A stretch of DNA of 64,000 nt from UBA8524 sp964215915 (GCA_964215915.1 CAXPEB010000021.1:1-64000), one strand, 5' to 3'. Shown: positions 46,065 through 55,053, numbered from the stretch's first letter. Made by a program: numbers and translations. Notes: generated from the letters alone by a model not told the origin.

Positions 46065-47030
46065 CTATTGGCAGCCTTTGCCACTGAGGAGGATCGCAGA
46101 ACCACGATGTTCTACTTCCAAATCAGCGATCAAAGATAAGGTCTCCATCACTTCATCAAGCGAATTGCGATAAAATGTGGAAGAAATTCGGCAGGATTCC
46201 ACTTTTTTATTAATAATGCGGATGTCTGCTCCATACCAGCGGTTCAGTTCGTCAACCACTTCTTTGAGTGGGGTTTCATCGAAGATGATTTTTCCTTCCA
46301 GCCAGTCAAAGTCTTTTTCCGTTGCCGATTCAACTTTCCATACCCCCTGAGCGCGTTTACTGATACCCTTTTTCATCATGGGAACCATCAGAGCCTCTCC
46401 CGATTCACCTACCGTGCTGATCAGCGTTACTTTCCCGCTTCTCACTGCTACTTCTATTCCCTGATCCGGCATACTGCGAATATTGAAAGCCGTTCCGAGC
46501 ACTTTCACATTGGCTTCATTGCCGTGAATGATCAGCGGTCGCTTCTGGTCGGGGACTACCTCGAAGTAGGCCTCACCTTCCAGGTAAACCTCCCTTTTAT
46601 CGGAGGCAAAGCTTTCCGGGTAGCGGATTTTGGTGGATGCATTCAGCTTAACGGTACTACCGTCAGGCAGGGTTAATTCTTTCTGCTGACCGGCCCGTGT
46701 ACTTGTTTCGCTGAGAATGGCATAGGACTCCACCTCGTTTTCACGGATCAGGAAAAATGAAATCATAGCTATAAGGGTTAGTGATGCTGCCAGCGAGGTG
46801 ATCCCAATGAGGAAACGCCGGCGATTCAAGGTTTTTTGACGGAAGAGAGGCTTGGGTTGGGGAACTGCCGGTTCAAACAGTTCCAGAGAGGCTTTGTTCC
46901 AGGAGTCACTGAGCTTTTCCCATTCTTCGGGATGGAGCGCTATCCACTCCTCATTCAGACTTTCCTGCCGTGAATTTTCTTCTCCGGCAAGGCGGGCTGC
47001 CAATGCGATATCCTGTTCAGAAGTCTTCAT
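46065..47030 (-). CDS. fecR: FecR-family anti-sigma factor
   Basis: FecR-type proteins span the inner membrane, hold the ECF sigma factor and receive the signal from the receptor's STN domain. The 321-residue protein has an N-terminal cytoplasmic helical region, one membrane segment near 75-95 (FLIGITSLAASLTLIAMISFF), the FecR periplasmic domain (TRAGQQKELTLPDGSTVKLN at about 115-135, YLEGEAYFEV) and a C-terminal DUF4974 domain (FDETPLKEVVDELNRWYG). ATG 47030 was preferred over a TTG five codons earlier. It sits between the sigma gene (24 nt) and the receptor gene (13 nt). Confidence 0.94.
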   Translation of the reverse strand: MKTSEQDIALAARLAGEENSRQESLNEEWIALHPEEWEKLSDSWNKASLELFEPAVPQPKPLFRQKTLNRRRFLIGITSLAASLTLIAMISFFLIRENEVESYAILSETSTRAGQQKELTLPDGSTVKLNASTKIRYPESFASDKREVYLEGEAYFEVVPDQKRPLIIHGNEANVKVLGTAFNIRSMPDQGIEVAVRSGKVTLISTVGESGEALMVPMMKKGISKRAQGVWKVESATEKDFDWLEGKIIFDETPLKEVVDELNRWYGADIRIINKKVESCRISSTFYRNSLDEVMETLSLIADLEVEHRGSAILLSGKGCQ

Positions 47031-47054
47031 GCCTTCTGAATACAAGACGTATCA

Positions 47055-47690
47055 TTACACCCATACCCCCAATGCAGAATGATAAAAATCCATACTTCCC
47101 TGAAAATCAGAAATAAAAATAAACAGCAAGAGTTGCGCATTCGCCGGATTACCTGCTTCATCGATCCCTTCCCGAAGCGCACGAATAGCTCTGCCCATAT
47201 GGTTCTCCACCGTCTTTTGCGAAATGCTCATGAGTTCGGCTACTTCGCGGTACTTCAATTTATGAAAACGGACCAGAACAAAAACCGTTCGGCATTGCGG
47301 GCTTAGTTCCAGGATAAGGTCGCGAAGAAGGCGGCCCGTTTGCCTGGCTTCCAACTCTTCTCCCGGGCCTGCTCCGGTATCTCTATTTACCAGTTCATCA
47401 ACGGGGGCAACGATCCGTTCCGTCCTCCGTATATCGATGCAGCGGTTGCGGATCATAGAAAACAGATAGGAAGAAAGAGGGTGGGTATGGATGTCCTGCC
47501 GTTTGTTCCATAGCTGAAGGAATACATCCTGAACGGCGTCCCCGGCGCGGTCTTTCGACTTCAGGTAACTAAATGCAATGCCGTACAGAATGGGATGATA
47601 ATGCCGGTAAAGACGGGTGAAATCCGATTCATTTCCATGAAGCCAATGCAATTCATCCCGGTTTTCCGCATCTATCCCAATACGAGGCAT
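47055..47690 (-). CDS. ECF RNA polymerase sigma factor (FecI-like, sigma-70 family)
   Basis: The 211-residue protein has sigma region 2 (FTRLYRHYHPILYGIAFSYL and DAVQDVFLQLW) and region 4 (YREVAELMSISQKTVENHMGRA), the only two regions kept in ECF sigma factors. It should direct transcription of the downstream receptor operon when released from FecR. The frame is open for another 49 codons, but the ATG at 47690 fits the family start and lies 4 nt after a CATTTTTG box. It heads the sigma-fecR-receptor-DUF4249 operon. Confidence 0.93.
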   Translation of the reverse strand: MPRIGIDAENRDELHWLHGNESDFTRLYRHYHPILYGIAFSYLKSKDRAGDAVQDVFLQLWNKRQDIHTHPLSSYLFSMIRNRCIDIRRTERIVAPVDELVNRDTGAGPGEELEARQTGRLLRDLILELSPQCRTVFVLVRFHKLKYREVAELMSISQKTVENHMGRAIRALREGIDEAGNPANAQLLLFIFISDFQGSMDFYHSALGVWV

Positions 47691-47791
47691 TACGCAAAAA
47701 TGATAAAAAAATACCCGCCTCGATTGTTCGATCGTTGATTTTCTCAAAATAGTCGGTTTGCCGATTTCCGGCAAATTGGCCATCTTCGCCT

Positions 47792-49696
47792 GTGGTGCCC
47801 AGAATCCGGCTATTGATCCTCTTCTCCCTCCTGGCATTGCGGTCTCTTGCAGAAGACCCGGTGTCTTTCAGGCTTTATCAGCCGGCCATGGAAGGGCAGC
47901 CTCTTGTGATCTGCCTGGAGCAGGGCGAGATCGACTCACTGGAGGTTAGCTCCGGAATTTTAAGTCTACGCCATGGTTCCGTTAGAAGTAATACCCCCAT
48001 CCATGTGCCCGGTATCCGCCAGGAAACGGAGTTACAATTCCGGTATTACACCGAAGAAGGGGGCTGGCAACCCTATACGCTGGAATATTCGCCTATGCCC
48101 GGATGGCTGTCTTTGATTCCACCCCTACTGGCTATTGTGTGCGCCATCCTGTTCCGGGAAGTGGTTACCTCGTTATTCATCGGAATTCTGAGTGGAGTCT
48201 TTCTGAATATTCACTATGCAATGCCCGGCAAACCCTTGTTGAGTGGGATTTTCCTGAGCATATCGGATTATGTGTTGCCGGCACTGAATGACACCGGACA
48301 TCTTAGCGTAATTGTTTTTTCCTTATTGATAGGCGGTTTGGTAGCCCTGATCTCCCGTAACGGAGGTATGGCCGGCATGGTCAGGTATGTGGCACGGTTC
48401 GCCCGAAACAGACAGAGCACCCAGATTGCTACCTGGCTGCTCGGCATCGTGATCTTCTTTGACGATTATGCCAATACCCTGGTAGTGGGAAATACCATGA
48501 GGCCCGTTACCGACCGCATGCGCATATCCCGGGAAAAACTGGCCTACCTCGTGGATTCCACGGCTGCACCGGTAGCTTCGGTTGCTTTTGTCACCACCTG
48601 GATCGGGGCACAACTGGGGTATATACAGGACGGGATTAACAGCCTGAGCGACCTGAACACCACCGCTTACTCGGTCTTTATGGGCTCGCTTTCCTATGCT
48701 TTCTACCCGGTATTCACCCTGGCCTTTATCCTGATACTGATCCTGAGCCGCAAAGAATTCGGCCCGATGCATGGAGCGGAAAAACGCATCCTGGAAGCAG
48801 AAGAGCCGGACCATTCCTACCATGGAGGCGACGGAAGCGGAGAGCTGGAGCCCGATGACGATACCCCGAGACGTGCTTTTAATGCCGTAATTCCGGTGTT
48901 GGTACTCATCGGCGGCACCCTGGCCGGGCTCTGGATTACCGGATACAGTGACGCTATCTGGCACAACCCCGAACTTGGTTTCTGGAAACGCCTTTCCGGG
49001 GTGGTAGGTGCCGCTGACTCCTACAAAGCTCTGCTTTGGTCATCGGCCGGAGCCCTGTTATTAGCCGTAGTTCTAACCGTCAGCCAGCGGATCATGAACC
49101 TGGACAAAAGCATCGGGGCTACACTGAAAGGCTTTGGTTTTATGTTGCAGGCTATCGTAATTCTTTGCCTCGCCTGGAGCCTTTCTTCCCTTACCGAAAC
49201 CCTGAATACGGCGGTGTACATTACTTCCGTTCTGGAGGCCATCCATGCGAACCCGGTGTGGTTCCCTGCGCTTACCTTCATCCTTTCGGCATTGGTATCG
49301 TTTTCCACCGGATCTTCATGGAGCACCATGGCCATTCTTTACCCCATGATCCTTCCGGCCGTGTGGTTGCTCAGCGGACAGCATGATGTGGATTCGGGCA
49401 TGCAGATGAGTCTCTTCCTGAATGTGGTTTCCTGCGTACTTGCCGGATCTGTGATGGGGGATCATTGCAGTCCGATCAGCGACACCACCATACTTAGTTC
49501 CCTCGCCAGCAGTTGCGACCACCTCAGCCATGTCCGAACCCAGTTGCCCTATTCCCTGTCAGTAGGAACAGTTTCCGTACTTCTGGGCACTGTACCGGCC
49601 TCATTCGGTATTTCTTCGTGGTTACTCTTCCCCCTGGGTATCCTTGCTATTTATCTGATAATCCGTATATTTGGTCGACCTCTGCCGAAATTCTGA
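47792..49696 (+). CDS. NhaC-type Na+/H+ antiporter with N-terminal exported domain
   Basis: The C-terminal part of this 634-residue protein is an NhaC-family antiporter with about eleven hydrophobic helices and the motifs IFFDDYANTLVVG, DSTAAPVASVAFVTTWIG, FSTGSSWSTMAIL and GDHCSPISDTTILSS. It would exchange Na+ for H+ across the inner membrane. Unusually, a signal-peptide-like start (VPRIRLLILFSLLALRSLAED) and about 80 residues of beta-rich sequence precede the first antiporter helix, so a periplasmic domain is likely. The start is one of two adjacent GTG codons (47792 or 47795). The sigma factor gene is divergent from it, with about 100 nt between starts. An acidic/His-rich loop (HSYHGGDGSGELEPDDD) lies in the middle. 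Confidence 0.88.
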   Translation: MVPRIRLLILFSLLALRSLAEDPVSFRLYQPAMEGQPLVICLEQGEIDSLEVSSGILSLRHGSVRSNTPIHVPGIRQETELQFRYYTEEGGWQPYTLEYSPMPGWLSLIPPLLAIVCAILFREVVTSLFIGILSGVFLNIHYAMPGKPLLSGIFLSISDYVLPALNDTGHLSVIVFSLLIGGLVALISRNGGMAGMVRYVARFARNRQSTQIATWLLGIVIFFDDYANTLVVGNTMRPVTDRMRISREKLAYLVDSTAAPVASVAFVTTWIGAQLGYIQDGINSLSDLNTTAYSVFMGSLSYAFYPVFTLAFILILILSRKEFGPMHGAEKRILEAEEPDHSYHGGDGSGELEPDDDTPRRAFNAVIPVLVLIGGTLAGLWITGYSDAIWHNPELGFWKRLSGVVGAADSYKALLWSSAGALLLAVVLTVSQRIMNLDKSIGATLKGFGFMLQAIVILCLAWSLSSLTETLNTAVYITSVLEAIHANPVWFPALTFILSALVSFSTGSSWSTMAILYPMILPAVWLLSGQHDVDSGMQMSLFLNVVSCVLAGSVMGDHCSPISDTTILSSLASSCDHLSHVRTQLPYSLSVGTVSVLLGTVPASFGISSWLLFPLGILAIYLIIRIFGRPLPKF

Positions 49697-49710
49697 TTTC
49701 AGGGAGAAGC

Positions 49711-50028
49711 ATGGATTCAAAAAGGGACATTAAAAATAAACAATGGCTCAGTCGTTGGGCCCAGGTGCGGAAGCGTGGTTTCCTTCACTTCTGGATGATT
49801 TACGGAGTGCTGTACTTTGTACTCTGTTTTGCCCTGATCCTCGTGGCCGTCAACCTTTTCAGCGACTCAATTCCGCATATCGTCGAATTCCTCTCCAACA
49901 AGATTGTAATCAATTTGCTGATCGCACTGGGAAGTGGCCTGGTGATCTCCGTATTGCAATGGGTATACAATGAAATCCGCTTTCGCCGTTTGGGTTCGCG
50001 CTATCCGAATGCGGTCCGTTTATTCTGA
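49711..50028 (+). CDS. Small membrane protein with two helices, unknown function
   Basis: The 105-residue product has a basic N-terminus (DSKRDIKNKQW), two hydrophobic helices at about 28-50 and 65-85, and a basic C-terminus, which suggests both ends face the cytoplasm. No family was recognised. ATG 49711 was chosen because an AGGGAG Shine-Dalgarno-like site lies 5 nt before it, one of few in this window; the frame opens earlier inside the antiporter gene. It follows nhaC by 14 nt and is probably cotranscribed with it. Confidence 0.65.
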   Translation: MDSKRDIKNKQWLSRWAQVRKRGFLHFWMIYGVLYFVLCFALILVAVNLFSDSIPHIVEFLSNKIVINLLIALGSGLVISVLQWVYNEIRFRRLGSRYPNAVRLF

Positions 50029-50121
50029 AACTTTTCATCGCAGATCAGGATCAAAACCTGTTGGCAGAGTGGCACTTCAACCCGGTTGAATGCCTTTCGA
50101 TCGTTGTGTTCTCTCTTGGAT

Positions 50122-50151
50122 GCCCATTTTTTACTTGTCTAAAAAATGGGC
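50122..50151. repeat. Perfect 12-bp inverted repeat (hairpin)
   Basis: GCCCATTTTTTA and TAAAAAATGGGC flank the loop CTTGTC. The stem has a GC base and A/T runs like a bidirectional terminator, and could end the nhaC-small membrane protein transcript from 90 nt downstream of its last stop. Confidence 0.7.
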
Positions 50152-50202
50152 GAAAAAAGGACAGTTTTCCTGAAGGCGCCTTCCCGCCGCACCGGCCGCC
50201 CT

Positions 50203-50358
50203 CCGCAACAAAAGCTTGACCATCGCTGGAATCTTTTCCATAACCGTATTCCTTTGGAGAACTTCGGTTTTCAAGATAAGGGGAACAGGCAACCTCCTGT
50301 TTCATAAGAAAAGATTAAGGCGATTTGGCGCACAGGCTCCCGCACGCTTTTGTTGCGG
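50203..50358. repeat. 13-bp inverted repeat arms 130 bp apart
   Basis: CCGCAACAAAAGC (50203-50215) is exactly complementary to GCTTTTGTTGCGG (50346-50358). Long-range pairing could enclose a 130-nt structured loop, or the arms may be ends of a small mobile or repetitive element. Confidence 0.6.
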
Positions 50359-50414
50359 CTCGCGCTGCAGGAAAACGGCCTGACGGCGGAGAAAGGTATA
50401 CGCTCAATATTCCA

Positions 50415-50446
50415 GAATGCCCTATTCCTTATAGCGGTGGGCATTC
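50415..50446 (+). repeat. 8-bp inverted repeat followed by T run
   Basis: GAATGCCC and GGGCATTC flank a 16-nt loop and the second arm is followed by TTTT. It may act as a weak terminator or as part of the structured element. Confidence 0.4.
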
Positions 50447-50566
50447 TTTTGATTCGTGGGATAGGAAGAAAAGTTTCTCCACTTCCGAATAGTCAAATGT
50501 CCCCACACCTTTTTGACTTGATCCGGAATGCACATTCTATTCGCGGGGTAAATAGGATAAAGGGAT

Positions 50567-50574
50567 TATTTTTG
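50567..50574 (+). promoter_or_regulatory. -7 box directly before apbE
   Basis: TATTTTTG matches TAnnTTTG and ends 5 nt before the ATG, implying a leaderless or near-leaderless mRNA. Confidence 0.5.
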
Positions 50575-50579
50575 CCGGC

Positions 50580-51587
50580 ATGAAAAAGTGGTTCCTTCTG
50601 GCACTCCCCGCTTTGCTGGTAGCTTGTGCCGATAAAACGGAGACAAAACTCAACAAAGTCGAGATCCCTGCATTCGGTTCTTACCTGGAACTGAGTTATA
50701 CCGGAACGGAAATCCCCAATTACAGGGAAAACCTGGAAGAGTTTGTCGAGGAGTTCAACTCCTCTCTGTCGACCTACCGGAAGGACTCACGGATCAGCCA
50801 ACTGAACCGCAATGAAACACAAACGCTGGATTCCCTGAACTTCAAAGTACTGGCCTTGTCCATTTGGATGACACGTGCCAGCGGAGGAGCCTTTGATGTA
50901 GGTGTTGGACCCTTGGTAGAGTTATGGGGATTCGGCCAGAAAGGCGAACCCCGTGAAGTGGATAGTTCCGAGGTGGAAGCCGCTCGCAAACTATGTGGCT
51001 ACGGAACGTATTACGTACAACGTTTTCAGTTGCATAAGCAGGACCCGAACGTAAGGCTGGATTACAATGCCGTGGCACCGGGACTTGCCGCTGATCTGAT
51101 CGCCGAAGACCTGGGCAAGCACAACGTGAAGAACTTTTACATCAATGTAGGAGGAGAGATCCGGTGTGCGGGTGTCAACCAGGATTCGACGACGTGGGTG
51201 ATCGGGATTGAAAAACCTATCGATAACCCGAACGGCACCAATGAAGCCATCCGCTATGTAAAGGTAAAAGACAAAGGGTTGGCTACTTCCGGCAATTACC
51301 GTAAGTTCTATGTCCGCGACGGGAAAAAATACAGCCATACCATCGATCCCAGAAGCGGTTATCCGGTGCAGCACGACTTGTTATCCGTAACAATTATGGC
51401 CCCCGATGCAGCCGTTGCCGATGCTTTGGCCACCACCTGTATGGTACTGGGACGTGAGGGCGCAAAACAATTCCTTACCCAGTTTCAGGATGTCGATTAC
51501 TACTTTGTCTATGCCGGCGAAGGCGGGAAGATGGAAGAAGAATGGTCGCCGGGAATGGAAGTGGCATTTGTCAGCGAATCAGAATAA
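50580..51587 (+). CDS. apbE: FAD:protein FMN transferase (ApbE), lipoprotein
   Basis: ApbE uses FAD to attach FMN covalently to threonine or serine of target proteins such as subunits of the Na+-pumping NQR complex. The 335-residue exported protein has a lipobox (LLVAC, Cys16), the FNSSLSTYRKDSRISQLN and GGAFDVGVGPLVELWGFG segments, the DYNAVAPGLAADLIAEDL helix, NVGGEIR, and the SHTIDPRSGYPV motif with its metal-binding Thr/Asp region. All typical motifs are present. Its target (Nqr or Rnf) is not in the window. The gene overlaps the convergent DUF5686 gene by 9 nt. Confidence 0.95.
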   Translation: MKKWFLLALPALLVACADKTETKLNKVEIPAFGSYLELSYTGTEIPNYRENLEEFVEEFNSSLSTYRKDSRISQLNRNETQTLDSLNFKVLALSIWMTRASGGAFDVGVGPLVELWGFGQKGEPREVDSSEVEAARKLCGYGTYYVQRFQLHKQDPNVRLDYNAVAPGLAADLIAEDLGKHNVKNFYINVGGEIRCAGVNQDSTTWVIGIEKPIDNPNGTNEAIRYVKVKDKGLATSGNYRKFYVRDGKKYSHTIDPRSGYPVQHDLLSVTIMAPDAAVADALATTCMVLGREGAKQFLTQFQDVDYYFVYAGEGGKMEEEWSPGMEVAFVSESE

Positions 51588-54032
51588 GTAAGCGATACGC
51601 AGAGCAGTATTACGTCCCGTTACCGCATTGTTCCCCCAAATAAATTCGGCACGGAATAGACCGGGATCCTTTTTGTAAAGGGCAACATTCCGCACTCCAA
51701 CGGAAATTTCATAATGCCAGGGAAGGCTATGGCTTTTCAGGTATTGAAACCCAATAAACTCATTACCCCGTATCCGTTTGACCCCGGGAATCTTATTGAT
51801 CAGGAAGCGGTTAAATCCATGCTCCCAATGAAGCTGGATATAATTTCGTTTCTCACTCCAACGGAAATAATCGAGTGTTTGCAAACGCAGCATGCGGTTC
51901 CCGGCATTCTGATAAAAAGTCTTGTTGACAGAATAATGGAAGTAATCCATAAAATAGACCCGGTCTCCATTGAAAAAATGCCCATACTCCACGGCTAACG
52001 ACGAATGCCCGAATATACCCAGGTCAAGTCCGTAGCGCATCCCCAGCTTCAGTTTGGAGAAGAGGGGTTCCAGGTTATCTCCGGTGCGCAGGCTTTGGCT
52101 GTATGAGGCTGTCAGTAAGGGCCAGCGTGAACCCAGGTCAATCCTGGAATCCGGTCCCTGGATATACCGGCTGAAGGGACGGTACCGGAGGTCAACACTC
52201 CAGATCAGGGCCTGATGCTCCTCAAAGCTATTGGCCCCGAAATCTTCCCACACCTCATTTTTGCTCAACCGGTCATACTGTTCAAAGAAGGTAAAGGTAT
52301 TGCTGTTGCTGAGCGGGCTTCTTCGCTCAAGCAGCAGGTCGGTTTTGATCTCAAGTCCGTTCACCGGTTTCCATCCGAATCCACCGTGTAGGTACCGGGC
52401 CTGGTAAAGCTTCAGAAAATTTTGTCCGGCAAATAGGGTGTAAAGACTGTTCAGCAAAGGGGAGATTGCTTGCTCTCCGTTAAGTGGCTTCACATAATAC
52501 CCGAATCCGGTGGTAACCGTAAATTGTTTGTAGCGGCCAAAGTACCCTTCCGATTCCGATTTAACCTGCAGCCGGGTATTGCCAAAACCGTAACGCAGGT
52601 ATAGTTCCGAGACCCCGCGACGCTGTTTTTGTTCTTTGTCCCAGGTAGTAAACCGGATACGCGGTTCCAGCACCAATCCCTCAACCGAATTGAATTGTAC
52701 GGATTGCACGATGCTACGAAGTTCTGTGCTTTGCTTCCCCTTGTTGCTTTCCCAATAGCGGCTTTGCCAAAGTAAGGTATGGATGGGGCCATTGCTGCGG
52801 CGCACCGGTATGCTGTCGCGAACCAGCTCTATACTGTCCTTGACCCGGTAGTCTTCGATCTCCACAGGAGTCAGTGGAACCGGTCGGATGCTGTCCCAGT
52901 AGGTGCTATCCTGTTGGTTGGCACTGGGATGGATATAAAGGGCTTCCAGCTTTTTCGGTTTGTGTTCGGTTTGTGTTTTACCGGAAGCATTGTAGTGCTG
53001 GTATTGGGTGAAAAAATAACCGGAGACTCCGATATTGAAGACCCGCAACCCGAACTCATAGCGACTTCTGCTAATGCGGTATTGTCCGTCAAAGAATTGG
53101 TATTCTGCATGGATTTCGAGGCTGTCCAGAAGCTCCAGCTGATTTTTTCGGTATACGCTAAGGTCAAGCGCATTGACGCAGTACAGGCTGTCCTCCACGA
53201 TCAACACCCCTGTTGCCACGGGGTCGGATTCACGCCTGGGTAATACCCGGATGCGGTAGAATTTCCGTTCTCCTTCGTAATAGCTCCCTTCCAGTTCGTA
53301 GCGGTAGTAGAAAAAGCCGCGGTCACCGATTGGAGATACCAGCCCCCTTTCCATACCTACACAAGGAACGAGGTTATCGTTGAAATTCATGATCAGGTCG
53401 GAAGCCCTGACGTAACTGAATGCATTGTTCTGTCCGCTGACCTTACTGGAAAGCACCTGCTCCTGGTAGCGGTTTTTCCGGTGTTGCAGGGTATTGATGG
53501 ATTCAAAAAGATACAGGATGCCGTTGCCATTGGAGTCCACTCCCAACTCTTCCCGGGGAATATCCTGCCCGAACAGGCGGTCGGGAAGGTCATGTGCTCT
53601 TTGCAGGCCCTTGATGTAAACATTGCAGGAAAAATCTCCGGATTCGAAGTTGTAGGCTTTTCGGGAGGCAATGACTTTACGCATGATGGGGTTTGCCGGG
53701 TTTTCATTTCCATCCAGGGTTACCTCCATCAACTGGTTCACCTGCAATTGCAACGTAACATCAATCCGTTCCACTGGCTGACCACCGGTTTCGCGGAATT
53801 CCGTACGATAGCCCAGATAGCGGTATTCGAGTGTATGCTTGCCTTCGGGAACTTCCAGGACATACTCTCCGTTTTCGTTACTGATTGTCCCGATGCTTTG
53901 TCCGCGTACACCGATACTCACAAAGGCCAGGGCATTCCCTTTCTGGTCGCTGATATGTCCTTCGATACGACTTGCCTGAGCCAGGCAGGGGAAAAGGAGA
54001 GAGAGGAGAAGAAATAGTCGGGTCGGGTTCAC
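51579..54032 (-). CDS. DUF5686 outer-membrane protein with carboxypeptidase-like regulatory domain
   Basis: The 817-residue protein has a signal peptide ending at AQAS, a CarboxypepD_reg-like domain (about 22-95, with GHISDQKGNALAFVSIGV), a central soluble domain and a C-terminal beta-barrel with many aromatic strands (YLHGGFGWKPVNGLEIKTDL). It matches the DUF5686 family, which is common and uncharacterised in Bacteroidota. It has no TonB plug, so it is not a standard receptor. The start is a GTG at 54032; no ATG gives a signal peptide. The 3' end overlaps apbE on the other strand by 9 nt. Confidence 0.85.
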   Translation of the reverse strand: MNPTRLFLLLSLLFPCLAQASRIEGHISDQKGNALAFVSIGVRGQSIGTISNENGEYVLEVPEGKHTLEYRYLGYRTEFRETGGQPVERIDVTLQLQVNQLMEVTLDGNENPANPIMRKVIASRKAYNFESGDFSCNVYIKGLQRAHDLPDRLFGQDIPREELGVDSNGNGILYLFESINTLQHRKNRYQEQVLSSKVSGQNNAFSYVRASDLIMNFNDNLVPCVGMERGLVSPIGDRGFFYYRYELEGSYYEGERKFYRIRVLPRRESDPVATGVLIVEDSLYCVNALDLSVYRKNQLELLDSLEIHAEYQFFDGQYRISRSRYEFGLRVFNIGVSGYFFTQYQHYNASGKTQTEHKPKKLEALYIHPSANQQDSTYWDSIRPVPLTPVEIEDYRVKDSIELVRDSIPVRRSNGPIHTLLWQSRYWESNKGKQSTELRSIVQSVQFNSVEGLVLEPRIRFTTWDKEQKQRRGVSELYLRYGFGNTRLQVKSESEGYFGRYKQFTVTTGFGYYVKPLNGEQAISPLLNSLYTLFAGQNFLKLYQARYLHGGFGWKPVNGLEIKTDLLLERRSPLSNSNTFTFFEQYDRLSKNEVWEDFGANSFEEHQALIWSVDLRYRPFSRYIQGPDSRIDLGSRWPLLTASYSQSLRTGDNLEPLFSKLKLGMRYGLDLGIFGHSSLAVEYGHFFNGDRVYFMDYFHYSVNKTFYQNAGNRMLRLQTLDYFRWSEKRNYIQLHWEHGFNRFLINKIPGVKRIRGNEFIGFQYLKSHSLPWHYEISVGVRNVALYKKDPGLFRAEFIWGNNAVTGRNTALRIAYLF

Positions 54033-54128
54033 CCCTGTTTTACGGGAAGCAGGAAAAAAGGTTACATCTCAGGCGGTAAAAATGTGTTTGACAGGGGTAC
54101 AACCGAAGATCCGGATAGAGAGGGAAGC

Positions 54129-55049
54129 CTACAGCAGCAGGGTGTCCGGCTGAAGAGCCGTGTCATATCCTTTTTCTCTGAAATAGTGCATGGAATCAAA
54201 TCCCGGATCGGCAGGTATGGCCATAACAAAATCTCCACCCCAGGCTCCCAGCGATTTGATATTTCCCGGATAATCCGCGAAAAGGGTATCCCCGACAGTC
54301 GGAAGGCCCAACGTTTCCGAGATGAGTTTTTCACTGAATGCCATAAGTTCGGTTAGTCCCCTGCGGTCCGGATTTAGAATCCATGCGTCAATGGCTTCAT
54401 CCAGAAGGGGCAATGCTGAGGTGGCAGCCTTTTGCTTAGAATGGTAAAGGGCAATGCCTTCACGACTATTCTGCTTTTTGCCGAGGTATACAAAAACAGC
54501 AGAATCCAATAGCTCCCGCGGAATAGGCAGCCGGGACCAGATTGGCTTCCTTTCGGCGGCAAGGCGGTACAGAATTGGCCCATCTGCACCGGCACAGGCA
54601 ATATCATAACCGCTTCCCTCGAAGGAACGGAAAAACAATTCCATAGCCTCAATACCGGCCCATTGAGCGATAAGGTGAATAAGGGTAGAACTGCTGCCAA
54701 GGCCCCACTCTGCAGGATAGTCGGAGCGAATAACCCCCTCATGATACAACCCGTCCTTAAGAAAGCCCGGATTGATGGCCCTGGCAGACAACAGAATTTT
54801 CTGCAGGCTCAGCGATACATCGTCGTTCAGTCCGTGAAGAAGCCCCAGGTTTTCGTCAAAATAAGCTTCAAACCAGATTTCCCCTTTATGGTTCAGGCTC
54901 TTCCAGTAAAGGCCTCTTACCTGCACCTCTTCCTTATGGGTATGCAGTTCCTGCCCGAATCGGGTAGGCCAGGCAATGGCACGACATCCGTCTAAGACGA
55001 AGTATTCTCCGAAAAGCAATAATTTTCCGTGAGCCCGGTATACCGACAT
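54129..55049 (-). CDS. GYDIA-type GHMP kinase (putative mevalonate-pathway kinase)
   Basis: The 306-residue protein belongs to the GHMP kinase superfamily, with an N-terminal AHGKLLLFGEYFVLDG motif, the ATP-loop motif WGLGSSS at 115-121, and the SGYDIACAG motif (GYDIA at 147-151) that marks a Bacteroidota group. The GYDIA kinases are thought to act as mevalonate kinase or a neighbouring mevalonate step, and the linkage to HMG-CoA reductase and IPP isomerase here supports this. The exact reaction (mevalonate or phosphomevalonate) is inferred. It is 73 nt after the hydrolase lipoprotein gene, with its own TATCTTTG box 4 nt before the ATG. Confidence 0.9.
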   Translation of the reverse strand: MSVYRAHGKLLLFGEYFVLDGCRAIAWPTRFGQELHTHKEEVQVRGLYWKSLNHKGEIWFEAYFDENLGLLHGLNDDVSLSLQKILLSARAINPGFLKDGLYHEGVIRSDYPAEWGLGSSSTLIHLIAQWAGIEAMELFFRSFEGSGYDIACAGADGPILYRLAAERKPIWSRLPIPRELLDSAVFVYLGKKQNSREGIALYHSKQKAATSALPLLDEAIDAWILNPDRRGLTELMAFSEKLISETLGLPTVGDTLFADYPGNIKSLGAWGGDFVMAIPADPGFDSMHYFREKGYDTALQPDTLLL

Positions 55050-55053
55050 GGTT

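Larger units (their letters stand above)
50029..50579. other. 551-bp non-coding region rich in inverted repeats
   Basis: No convincing gene lies here; the short frames on both strands have no domain and cross the repeats. The region holds four inverted repeats: TTCAACC-C-GGTTGAA (50076-50090), a perfect 12-bp stem with 6-nt loop (50122-50151), 13-bp arms CCGCAACAAAAGC / GCTTTTGTTGCGG 130 bp apart (50203-50215 and 50346-50358), and GAATGCCC / GGGCATTC (50415-50446). It looks like a structured dispersed element or an RNA, but this is inference. Confidence 0.5.

Noticed and set aside
47691..47837. 49-codon N-terminal extension of the ECF sigma factor
   Set aside because: It overlaps the start of the divergent antiporter gene, and the ECF family starts near the ATG at 47690.
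49513..49710. Upstream extension of the small membrane protein frame inside nhaC
   Set aside because: It overlaps the antiporter coding sequence; the internal ATG has a Shine-Dalgarno-like site.
50051..50305. 84-codon minus-strand frame in the repeat-rich gap
   Set aside because: It crosses the 12-bp hairpin and an inverted-repeat arm and shows no domain; it is more likely non-coding.
50350..50583. 77-codon plus-strand frame before apbE
   Set aside because: It overlaps inverted repeats and the apbE promoter box, starts with a weak codon and has no motif.
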